Part shown: in pieces, positions 1 to 6,024 of the stretch
Layout: each line of letters begins with the position of its first letter
How positions within the stretch are numbered: the stretch's first letter is position 1
Source of the DNA: Cloacimonetes bacterium UBA4175
GTDB taxonomy: Bacteria; Cloacimonadota; Cloacimonadia; Cloacimonadales; Cloacimonadaceae
Direction: 5' to 3'
Assembly (NCBI GenBank): GCA_002379855.1
Contig: DFUX01000007.1
Span: 1 to 10,388, forward strand
Length of the DNA stretch: 10,388 nucleotides
Translations under genes and position numbers: made by a program
The notes under the pieces: model-generated
The model's database searches: none
The model's input: the letters and a program-made list of their open reading frames with translations, nothing else
What the model was told of the DNA's origin: nothing

Positions 1-5
1 ATCAT

Positions 6-36
6 ACGGATGAAACGGATTACACGGATTAACGGA
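6..36. repeat. ACGGAT-type short imperfect repeat
   Basis: Four ACGGAT units with 2-4 bases between them occur in a row (6-11, 15-20, 24-29, 32-37), giving an 8-9 base period. This resembles the dispersed CACGGATTACACGGATT-like intergenic sequences that I remember from many environmental bacterial genomes; that recollection is not verified here. The last bases of the window (10382-10388, ATTACAC) match positions 19-25 and may begin another copy that is cut off. Confidence 0.5.
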
Positions 37-108
37 TAAATCGTTTTGCCCTGTTCTATCTCATTGCTAACGACACCGTTTCACCGTTCCACTTTACTAT
101 GCCATTTC

Positions 109-127
109 AAAAGACTGGATCACGGCT
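109..127 (+). repeat. 19-base dispersed repeat, left copy (inverted at 10346-10364)
   Basis: The sequence AAAAGACTGGATCACGGCT is identical to the reverse complement of 10346-10364. The match extends to about 22 bases if one extra A in the A-run of the right copy is allowed. The 3' part of this copy forms the left arm of a palindrome (119-140). The two copies lie in the intergenic flanks and bracket all six genes in inverted orientation. A REP-like dispersed intergenic element is the simplest reading; a remnant of mobile-element ends is an alternative, but no transposase is present. Confidence 0.65.
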
Positions 128-153
128 CGCAGGCCGTGATGACACGGTTTTTT
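119..153 (+). terminator. Hairpin pair followed by a T-run, terminator-like
   Basis: Two stems compete for the same bases. ATCACGGC (119-126) pairs perfectly with GCCGTGAT (133-140) around a 6-base loop. Alternatively CCGTG (134-138) pairs with CACGG (143-147) around loop ATGA, immediately followed by six T (148-153), the classic form of an intrinsic terminator. It would end transcription coming from an upstream gene outside the window. The short 5-bp stem makes it a modest terminator. Because the left part is a dispersed repeat, the terminator shape may be incidental. Confidence 0.45.
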
Positions 154-181
154 AGCCTACTGGTGTTCGTTTCGGGGAACC

Positions 182-213
182 TTTCCACCATTTCACCTTT
201 CCACCTTTCCACC
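182..213. repeat. TTTCCACC tandem-like repeat
   Basis: The 8-mer TTTCCACC occurs at 182-189, 198-205 and 206-213, with a degenerate TTTCACC at 191-197. Related units occur at 78-97 and near 222-230. The strand is pyrimidine-rich and non-coding. I see no hairpin or direct-repeat/spacer regularity that would suggest CRISPR. Confidence 0.55.
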
Positions 214-315
214 TCAAAACACCTTTTCCACGGATATCATAAGAGAATGTCAGATTACAAATAGCGTAAAATAGTCTGGTGAAAGCAAATTGGTATCAGG
301 CAAGGAAAAAAGGAT

Positions 316-354
316 TTGACAATATTGCGCAGTTGTAAGGTGATGCAATTTAAT
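316..354 (+). promoter_or_regulatory. Possible promoter for the operon
   Basis: A perfect TTGACA lies at 316-321 but has no good -10 box at 16-18 bases. A weaker pairing is TTGCGC (325-330) with TTTAAT (349-354) at an 18-base spacing. Either would start transcription roughly 30 bases before the first gene. The surrounding 240-370 region is AT-rich, as expected for a promoter, but sigma-factor preferences of this lineage are unknown to me, so this is tentative. Confidence 0.25.
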
Positions 355-379
355 GTAAGTTACTAAATTGAAAAAGCAT

Positions 380-385
380 AGGAGT
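380..385 (+). promoter_or_regulatory. Ribosome binding site that fixes the start at 392
   Basis: AGGAGT lies six bases before ATG 392. The in-frame TTG at 368 would add eight lysine/arginine-rich residues and has no comparable site upstream. Starting at 392 also places the lipoprotein signal peptide at the very N-terminus. Confidence 0.85.
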
Positions 386-391
386 AAGCGT

Positions 392-3300
392 ATGAAATTG
401 TACATACGTGTTTTCGGACTGATGCTTGTCCTCGCTCTGGCTCTGGCCGGATGCAAGGTTTCAACAGGCAAGGATCAGAACGGGCAAACCCTGGATACGG
501 TTCAGGGTCTCTTTGTGCGGGATATTCCCAACGACGGAGGCGATGGCCTGGTCATAGGCTGGAAGCCCCTGCCCCGCGAAAAGAGAATCCAGGAATACCG
601 CATATACAGGGGACTCACCCCCGATTCCCTGTTCTATCTTGCATCCGTGGCGGTGAACGTGAAAACCGGCGTTGCCTCGGACAGCATGTATTACTACGAT
701 AGCGGCTACAACGATTTTGTGGACATCAACTCGCCTGGAAAGCTCAAGCACGAAAAGCAGAAGAAAGGCAGCATCCTGTATCGCAGCATCCCCCGCGATA
801 TGGAATTGGTAGCCAGGTTGAGCGAAGGATACAACCTTTACTCGATAATGGAATCCACAGACTACTATCGCCGGACGAAGAAAGCTTTTTCCGCCGATTC
901 GGAAGATAAGACCGTCTATTCTGGCGTGAAAATCAACCAGCAGAGCATCTCTGCTTCCCTGAAGACCTACAATCCTGACAGCGAAGAAGACAAGATTTTG
1001 TATTACTATACCGTGGTTCCGGTGAATGAGCGCAACCAGTATCTGGGAATTGCCGAACCCAAGTGCGGATTTCCCGTGGATGACGCGCCCGAGGCTTCTC
1101 CCAATCTCTATTGCACCGCTTTGCAAGACAGCATGACGCTGCGCTTTGAGTGGGAGTATCCGGTCAACAAATCCGACCTTGCTTTCTACCAGATCATGGC
1201 AGTGCCCGAGATGCCGGATTCGCAATGGTGCAAGATCAAGGGCACGCCCCAGGCCATGGCCAACGCGCTGCCTGTAGCCCAGGGTCAAATCAATGGAGGC
1301 GCGTTCAAAAACTACGCGGCGGTCAAACATGACGAATTGCCGGCCGGCTTGAGTTGGGAACGGGCTTCCACCAGCCGTTACGCGATCCAGTTTTATGATT
1401 ACAGAAACAACCCCTCCCCCTTGTCCCGCCAAGCCTGTGTAGTTCTTTCGGACAGCAGCAAGCTGCCCCAGGCAGCCCAGTTTGTGGTGGAAGACAAACC
1501 CAACGACAAGGGCGACAGGCTCACAGTCGTTTGGAACGAACCGATAGTATTCATCAGCAAGACCTCCATTATCAAACGCGAGAACGGTAACAAAGGCCTG
1601 TTCGCGAAGCTCGGTCTGGCAGGAAAGGGCGGCACCAGGCTGAAGATCAATTACCAGCTTAACAAGACCGACGTGCAGAAGGTCAACAACATCTACTTTG
1701 AACTGCTGGTTCCCGGTTCGGACAAACCCTTTGCCAAGGTGAACGAATTCTATCAGGACAACATCATCAAGGTCACCCTGCCAAAGGGATATGATCTGAA
1801 CAAGGGCCTCAAGGTGCGCATCAAGATGAACACCAGCCCTTACGAGATCAACCCCAAAAACGGGCGGATCACCTATCAGAAAGGCCGTTTGGTACCCAAC
1901 TATGTGCTGGAGCAAAACCTCGTCTGGGACAACCAGATGATGTCGCTGATGCCTTCCGCGGAACTCTTCAGGAATGGAGTGGATGTTTCCTCCGTACACA
2001 ATACGGTGTTCCGTAAAACATTCAGCGGCTCGCAGTTTACCCTGGTGAAAAAGAACACTTCCTACGACAACAGCCTGGATGTCACCATCCCTTACGTTGC
2101 CAACGTGGGCAAGCCCGTGCTGGGCTTCAACTTTGTGAAGGGCGGCACGCTTTACACCTATATGGGCGGCGAGCGCTACACCCGCAAGCTGAAGGCTGGC
2201 GAAAAGGTTCAAAACCTGACTTTGGTGGAATCGCAGATCGACCTGAAATATGTCAAGCAGGACGATCCCAAGGATTCCCGCACCATCCGTACCAGCGTGT
2301 TCAAGGATGAAGCCGCGAAGGAACTGGATAAGATGCGGCAGGACATCAAGGACAACAAGGCCGAAATAGCCACCAAGCAAGCGGAAATGAAAGCTATTCC
2401 CGGCGGGGCTGCCAATCCCCAGGCGCAGGCTTTGCAACAGCAGATTGAAGCCTTAACAGCGAAAAACGAGAGTCTGGCCAAGACCATCAAGATCTACGAG
2501 AATGACCCGGATTACAAGAAATCCCTCACTTTCCGCGGCAACCGCGGCAGAATGAACTTCGTGGCTTCCATCCGCGAACCGCTCAGCCGCCTGCAATCCT
2601 ACATGATCGTCAAGACCAACGGCCGCGGCCTCTTCACCGAATCCTATCCCGAAAAGGATGCCCAAGGCGACTATATTTACAACCTGGCGGTATCCAACTG
2701 GTTCGACTGGAACAAACTGGTCACCCTCGTCGCCTGCATCATCTTCGGCGTGGGGGTGGTGGTCTTCGTGCGACTGGCCAAGCAAGGCAAGGATCTCTAT
2801 ATCCGTCCCATCGCGGGCTTGCAGGAGATCGACAACGCCATCGGCCGCGCCACGGAGATGGGACGCCCGATGCTGTATTGTATGGGTAACGGCGGTCTTT
2901 CCGATGTGGCCACCCTGGCTTCCCTGGGAATCCTGGGACTGGTGGCCAGAAAAGCCGCGGAATACGACACCAAGCTGATCGTCCCCTGCTACGACTACAT
3001 TGTCATGCCCATCGCCCAGGAGATAGTGAGAGAGGCTCACTACGCCGTGGGGCGTCCGGACAGCTACGATAAAAACAACATATTCTATCTCACCTCGGTG
3101 CAATTTGCCTATGTGGCTGGCGTGAACGGCATCATGATCCGCGAACGCATGGCCACCAACTTCTTCCTGGGCTATTTCGCCGCGGAAGCCCTGCTGATGA
3201 CAGAAACCGGAAACACCGTGGGAGCCGTGCAGATCGCCGGCTCGGACGCCATCACGCAGATACCTTTCTTTATCACCACCTGCGACTACACCCTGATCGG

Positions 3301-3469
3301 AGAAGAGCTCTACGCCGCCTCGGCCTACCTCAACCGCGAGCCGATGCTGCTGGGGACTCTGAAAGCCCAGGACTATTTCAAGTTCCTGATTCTGATCTTC
3401 GTGATTCTGGGCGGCATTTTGGCAAGCTTCCAGGTCACAGGTTTAATGCAACTATTCCCTATTAAATAG
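392..3469 (+). CDS. FN3-domain membrane lipoprotein with C-terminal DUF6754 domain (paralogue 1)
   Basis: This 1025-residue protein starts with a lipoprotein signal peptide (hydrophobic core about 7-19, lipobox LAGC with Cys21). The extracytoplasmic part (about 25-770) contains FN3-like sandwich domains. The strand motif D-x-P-N-D-x-G-D followed by hydrophobic-x-W appears at about 44-57 and again at 368-381, and a further FN3-like segment begins near 240. Residues 639-708 are charged and helical, probably a coiled coil interrupted by a Pro/Gly-rich turn. A membrane helix (about 775-795) is followed by K/R residues, placing the next domain (802-993) in the cytoplasm. A final helix spans about 997-1019. 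The 802-993 domain matches my memory of DUF6754, whose function is unknown; I see no P-loop, metal or nucleophile signature. A near-twin follows at 6025-8850. It is the first gene of a tight operon, 12 bases before the next. The role is inferred as envelope complex subunit; no reaction can be assigned. Confidence 0.93.
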   Translation: MKLYIRVFGLMLVLALALAGCKVSTGKDQNGQTLDTVQGLFVRDIPNDGGDGLVIGWKPLPREKRIQEYRIYRGLTPDSLFYLASVAVNVKTGVASDSMYYYDSGYNDFVDINSPGKLKHEKQKKGSILYRSIPRDMELVARLSEGYNLYSIMESTDYYRRTKKAFSADSEDKTVYSGVKINQQSISASLKTYNPDSEEDKILYYYTVVPVNERNQYLGIAEPKCGFPVDDAPEASPNLYCTALQDSMTLRFEWEYPVNKSDLAFYQIMAVPEMPDSQWCKIKGTPQAMANALPVAQGQINGGAFKNYAAVKHDELPAGLSWERASTSRYAIQFYDYRNNPSPLSRQACVVLSDSSKLPQAAQFVVEDKPNDKGDRLTVVWNEPIVFISKTSIIKRENGNKGLFAKLGLAGKGGTRLKINYQLNKTDVQKVNNIYFELLVPGSDKPFAKVNEFYQDNIIKVTLPKGYDLNKGLKVRIKMNTSPYEINPKNGRITYQKGRLVPNYVLEQNLVWDNQMMSLMPSAELFRNGVDVSSVHNTVFRKTFSGSQFTLVKKNTSYDNSLDVTIPYVANVGKPVLGFNFVKGGTLYTYMGGERYTRKLKAGEKVQNLTLVESQIDLKYVKQDDPKDSRTIRTSVFKDEAAKELDKMRQDIKDNKAEIATKQAEMKAIPGGAANPQAQALQQQIEALTAKNESLAKTIKIYENDPDYKKSLTFRGNRGRMNFVASIREPLSRLQSYMIVKTNGRGLFTESYPEKDAQGDYIYNLAVSNWFDWNKLVTLVACIIFGVGVVVFVRLAKQGKDLYIRPIAGLQEIDNAIGRATEMGRPMLYCMGNGGLSDVATLASLGILGLVARKAAEYDTKLIVPCYDYIVMPIAQEIVREAHYAVGRPDSYDKNNIFYLTSVQFAYVAGVNGIMIRERMATNFFLGYFAAEALLMTETGNTVGAVQIAGSDAITQIPFFITTCDYTLIGEELYAASAYLNREPMLLGTLKAQDYFKFLILIFVILGGILASFQVTGLMQLFPIK

Positions 3470-3481
3470 AAGAGGTCGTAA

Positions 3482-4108
3482 ATGAAGAAGACAATACCAT
3501 TAATGATAGTGATCCTGGGAGGAATCGTCTGGGTGCTGTGGGTCTTTGTGCCGCACAGACTGCTGCAGGATGTATTCTACTACGATTTCTATGTACCCTG
3601 GATTCGTGCCATGTCTCCCTTCGGGATGCTCTTGGGCGTGATCAGCCTTTGCATGATGCACACAGCCAAGATTCGCCGCAAAGCCCCCAAATGGCAATAC
3701 AGTTTCTTCTTTTTCGCCGGTTTCATCATCACGGCTTTGGCTGGATTCATCGGCGGAACCCAGAAGGGCGGCCTCTATATGTGGCTGTTCGAAAATATGC
3801 AGATGCCGATGAGCGCCACGATGTTCGCTCTGCTGGCTTTTTATATGGCTTCCGCCGCCTACAAGGCTTTCCGCGCCCGTTCCGCGGAAGCCACCGTGCT
3901 GCTGGTGGCGGCGATAGTGGTGATGCTGGCTCAGGTGCCGCTTGGCGTCAAGATCAGCAAATACCTGCCTGATATTTCCCAATGGATCCTGGACGTGCCG
4001 AACCTGGCGTCCAAGCGCGGAATCCTGCTGGGTGTGGGTCTGGGCAGCGTGGCCACCACCCTCAAGATCCTGTTGGGCATCGAGCGCTCGTATCTGGGCG
4101 GAGATTAA
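3482..4108 (+). CDS. Polytopic membrane protein of the DUF6754 operon (about six helices)
   Basis: This 208-residue protein is almost wholly hydrophobic, with likely membrane helices at about 5-23, 44-60, 72-92, 110-129, 136-154 and 180-200. Basic residues at 64-70 (KIRRKAPK) and 128-134 suggest cytoplasmic loops. Notable segments are G-G-T-Q-K-G-G (91-97), M-P-M-S-A-T-M-F (108-115) and the C-terminal G-I-L-L-G-V-G-L-G-S-V-A-T-T-L-K-I-L-L-G (180-199). Glycine-rich helices of this kind pack tightly against partners. There is no transporter signature I recognise. An AGAGG site (3471-3475) precedes the ATG by six bases. The gene sits 12 bases after the first lipoprotein gene and 14 before the next, so it is very likely made in fixed proportion with them. 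I infer it is an integral-membrane partner of the DUF6754 proteins; I recall similar proteins beside DUF6754 genes in Chloroflexota, unverified. Confidence 0.92.
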   Translation: MKKTIPLMIVILGGIVWVLWVFVPHRLLQDVFYYDFYVPWIRAMSPFGMLLGVISLCMMHTAKIRRKAPKWQYSFFFFAGFIITALAGFIGGTQKGGLYMWLFENMQMPMSATMFALLAFYMASAAYKAFRARSAEATVLLVAAIVVMLAQVPLGVKISKYLPDISQWILDVPNLASKRGILLGVGLGSVATTLKILLGIERSYLGGD

Positions 4109-4112
4109 AGGC

Positions 4113-4117
4113 GGAGG
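4113..4117 (+). promoter_or_regulatory. Ribosome binding site that fixes the start at 4123
   Basis: GGAGG lies five bases before ATG 4123. The open frame runs further upstream to 3982, but that extension overlaps the preceding gene in another frame, and its translation is polar and unlike a membrane-protein N-terminus. Confidence 0.88.
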
Positions 4118-4122
4118 TGAAA

Positions 4123-5313
4123 ATGAATCTGTTTGAAAGACTGCAAAAGCTCGACCGCCGGTGGATCTACATCGTGGTCGCCCTGGCGATCGTCATTCCC
4201 CTGATGATCCCCTATAACTCCGACAACATCACCTCTCCTCCCACGGAGAACACATATCAGTTGATAGACTCCTATGCCGGCCGGGAAGACCGCGCCGTCC
4301 TGCTCAGCTTCTGGCACGATGCTTCCACCATGCCGGAACTGTATCCGATGGAAGTGGCGATCATCCGCCACTGCTTCGAGCGTAATGTGAAGCTCTTCCT
4401 GCTTTCCTTCCTGCCCACCGGAGCCCCCATCATCGACTATGCCGTGAACTCCGTGAAAGAAGAGTATCCGGACATCAAGTCTGGAGTGGACTACTGCAAC
4501 TTTGGCTATATCCCCGCCGCCCTGATCATGCCAACCATCATCGGCATGGGCGACGACATTGCCACGGCGGTGCCCACCGACGCCGAAGGGCGCAAGGTGG
4601 AAAACCTGCCCATTATGAAAGGGATCAACAACTACAGCGAGATGAACCTGGTGGTGGAGTTTTCCGGCTCCGTGGCGGGCGGCTACTGGCTCACCTATGC
4701 CAGGCCCAAGTTCGGCACCAACATCGCCGTCGGCGTCACAGCCGTTATGGCGGCGGACGAATATCCCTACCTGCAAACCGGACAGTTCATCGGCATGCTG
4801 GCGGGCTTGAAAGGCGCTGCCGAATATGAGAAGCTGGTGGATGTCTTTGCCGCTTACCGCGCTCCCGGCGACCCCATGGGCGTCACCTACGACGAGGAAG
4901 GCAACAAGATAGTCCCCGGCCGCTCCTTCAGCAGCGACGTTCTGGAGGACGAATCCATCCAGAAACTGCTCAAGATCACCACTCAAACCAAGGCTGTTTT
5001 CTCGCAGAAGGAGTTTGACAGGTTCCTGGCCAACTATCCTCCGGAAGTCCAGGCTTTGATGAGCAGCTACAAGACCGAGGAGGACAACAACGTGGTCATC
5101 GACGTCACCAAGGTGAAAGAGGACGACCAGAAGAAGCTTGGCTACACAGCCTGGAACGACCTCAACCGCATGACCCACAACACCATCTATAAATTCAAGA
5201 CGGCCCGTATCGGCATGAACGCCCAGTCGGTGGCCCACATCATGATAATTCTCTTTATCATCATCGGAAACATCGGCTACTTCATCAGCCGGGCCAAAGC
5301 GCAAAAGAAGTAA
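4123..5313 (+). CDS. Double-anchored alpha/beta protein of the DUF6754 operon
   Basis: This 396-residue protein has a basic N-terminus (K-L-D-R-R-W, 9-14), a membrane helix at about 14-30, a large soluble region (31-369), a second helix at about 370-388 and a basic tail (R-A-K-A-Q-K-K). The positive-inside rule puts both termini in the cytoplasm and the domain outside. The domain reads as alternating strands and helices: A-V-L-L-S-F (58-63), a helix near 75-87, K-L-F-L-L-S-F (90-96), a helix near 101-114, N-L-V-V-E-F-S-G (175-182), N-I-A-V-G-V-T-A-V-M-A (200-210), then P-Y-L-Q-T-G-Q-F-I-G-M-L-A-G-L-K-G-A-A-E (215-234). Residues 245-350 form an acidic, less ordered-looking insertion. I do not recognise a characterised family or active site. 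Related proteins beginning with D-R-R-W-I are, from memory, neighbours of DUF6754 genes elsewhere. It lies 14 bases after and 11 bases before membrane-protein genes, consistent with one complex. Confidence 0.92.
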   Translation: MNLFERLQKLDRRWIYIVVALAIVIPLMIPYNSDNITSPPTENTYQLIDSYAGREDRAVLLSFWHDASTMPELYPMEVAIIRHCFERNVKLFLLSFLPTGAPIIDYAVNSVKEEYPDIKSGVDYCNFGYIPAALIMPTIIGMGDDIATAVPTDAEGRKVENLPIMKGINNYSEMNLVVEFSGSVAGGYWLTYARPKFGTNIAVGVTAVMAADEYPYLQTGQFIGMLAGLKGAAEYEKLVDVFAAYRAPGDPMGVTYDEEGNKIVPGRSFSSDVLEDESIQKLLKITTQTKAVFSQKEFDRFLANYPPEVQALMSSYKTEEDNNVVIDVTKVKEDDQKKLGYTAWNDLNRMTHNTIYKFKTARIGMNAQSVAHIMIILFIIIGNIGYFISRAKAQKK

Positions 5314-5324
5314 GGGAGGATAAA

Positions 5325-5930
5325 ATGTCTTTTGAATTATTTAGCAACCTGGTTGGAGCCTTCTTCACCCTCTGCATCTTCTCCTTCCTTTACAAGGACA
5401 ATCCGTTCTATCAGATGTCCGAACAACTGCTGGTGGGGATATCCCTGGGCTACTCCGTGGTACTCACCTACGAGCGCGCCTTCATCCCCTTCTTCGTCCA
5501 GCCCATCTTCCTCAAACACCAATGGATACTGATCATACCCAGTATCATTGGAATTTTCTACCTGTTCCGCTTTTCCCGCAAATACAGCTGGCTTTCGCGC
5601 TATCCAATCGCCTTTTCCATGATGGGGGTGGGCGCGTCCGTTCCCTTGGCCATGCACAACAGCATTCTGGTGCAGATGCGCCAGGCTATGGTGCCGATCG
5701 AAAACATCAACCTGTTGCTGATCTTCATCGGAACTATCGCCGTGTTGCTCTACTTCTTCTTTTCCAAAGCCCACACCGGCGCCTATGGGAAGTTTGTGGA
5801 TATCGGCAAATGGTACATGATGGTTGGCTTTGGCGCGTCATTCGGACTAACCGTTATGGCGCGTATCTCACTGCTGATCGGACGTATCCAGTTCCTGGTC
5901 AACGACGTCATCAAAGCGATATTCAACTAA
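5325..5930 (+). CDS. Second polytopic membrane protein of the DUF6754 operon
   Basis: This 201-residue protein has about six likely membrane helices (about 5-22, 33-49, 66-83, 94-111, 127-146 and 161-187). Distinctive stretches are F-L-Y-K-D-N-P-F-Y (21-29) between the first two helices, and the C-terminal G-F-G-A-S-F-G-L-T-V-M-A-R-I-S-L-L-I-G-R (168-187), where two arginines sit within or at the edge of a hydrophobic segment. It shows no evident similarity to the other polytopic protein at 3482-4108, so they are probably two different subunits rather than duplicates. GGGAGG (5314-5319) precedes the ATG by five bases, and the gene begins 11 bases after the previous stop. I recognise no transporter or enzyme motif. 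Its likely role is integral-membrane partner in the complex, inferred only from gene order and hydrophobicity. Confidence 0.92.
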   Translation: MSFELFSNLVGAFFTLCIFSFLYKDNPFYQMSEQLLVGISLGYSVVLTYERAFIPFFVQPIFLKHQWILIIPSIIGIFYLFRFSRKYSWLSRYPIAFSMMGVGASVPLAMHNSILVQMRQAMVPIENINLLLIFIGTIAVLLYFFFSKAHTGAYGKFVDIGKWYMMVGFGASFGLTVMARISLLIGRIQFLVNDVIKAIFN

Positions 5931-5947
5931 ATAAACACAGATCATGA

Positions 5948-5971
5948 GGGGGGGAGCCCGGTCTTCCCCCC
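5948..5971. other. G/C-run hairpin in the 94-base spacer
   Basis: A run of seven G (5948-5954) faces a run of six C (5966-5971). With the adjoining A-T and G-T pairs, this gives an 8-bp stem around a 7-base loop. There is no T-run after it, so it is not a standard intrinsic terminator. It lies between the fourth and fifth genes and could weaken read-through or protect upstream mRNA. An ATG at 5944 just before it opens a reading frame into the next gene but has no supporting site. Confidence 0.5.
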
Positions 5972-6011
5972 GGATTCTGTTCAGGCGTCGATGCCACACC
6001 AGCAATGCTCC

Positions 6012-6017
6012 AAGGGA
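6012..6017 (+). promoter_or_regulatory. Ribosome binding site that fixes the start at 6025
   Basis: AAGGGA lies seven bases before ATG 6025. Starting at the in-frame ATG 5944 would prepend 27 arginine-rich residues translated from the hairpin spacer and bury the lipoprotein signal peptide. Confidence 0.8.
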
Positions 6018-6024
6018 TAAAGCA

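Larger units (their letters stand above)
1..391. other. Repeat-rich intergenic region upstream of the operon
   Basis: I find no credible gene here. An open frame at 46-264 translates short repeated TTTCACC/TTTCCACC units into a low-complexity peptide and has no convincing ribosome binding site. The region holds, in order, an ACGGAT-type short repeat (6-36), a TTTCACC/TTCCAC stretch (78-97), a palindromic element followed by a T-run (109-153), a TTTCCACC repeat (182-213) and an AT-rich stretch with a possible promoter (about 315-355). Base composition is visibly AT-richer than in the genes that follow. The likely roles are end of an upstream transcription unit plus leader of the operon. Confidence 0.7.

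Noticed and set aside
78..213. Possible CRISPR array in the TTTCCACC region
   Set aside because: Units are only 7-8 bases with no spacers of constant length, and there are no cas genes nearby.
46..264. 72-residue open frame on the + strand
   Set aside because: It translates TTTCACC/TTTCCACC repeats and a palindromic element into a serine-, phenylalanine- and histidine-rich peptide, with no ribosome binding site and no family resemblance.
316..344. TTGACA at 316-321 as a standard sigma-70 promoter
   Set aside because: At the usual 17-base spacing the -10 position reads GGTGAT, which does not fit; only a weaker alternative pairing was kept, at low confidence.
461..2437. 658-residue open frame on the - strand inside the first lipoprotein gene
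   Set aside because: It is a shadow created by codon bias opposite a strongly supported + strand gene; the translation is rich in H, G and V with no start signal or domain. The same applies to the long - strand frames at 2453-3103, 4105-5304, 6358-7614 and 8934-10112.
3982..4122. N-terminal extension of the double-anchored protein
   Set aside because: The extension overlaps the preceding gene out of frame, and the ribosome binding site at 4113-4117 serves ATG 4123.
5944..6024. N-terminal extension of paralogue 2 from ATG 5944
   Set aside because: It is translated from a hairpin spacer, is arginine-rich, lacks a ribosome binding site and would hide the lipoprotein signal peptide.
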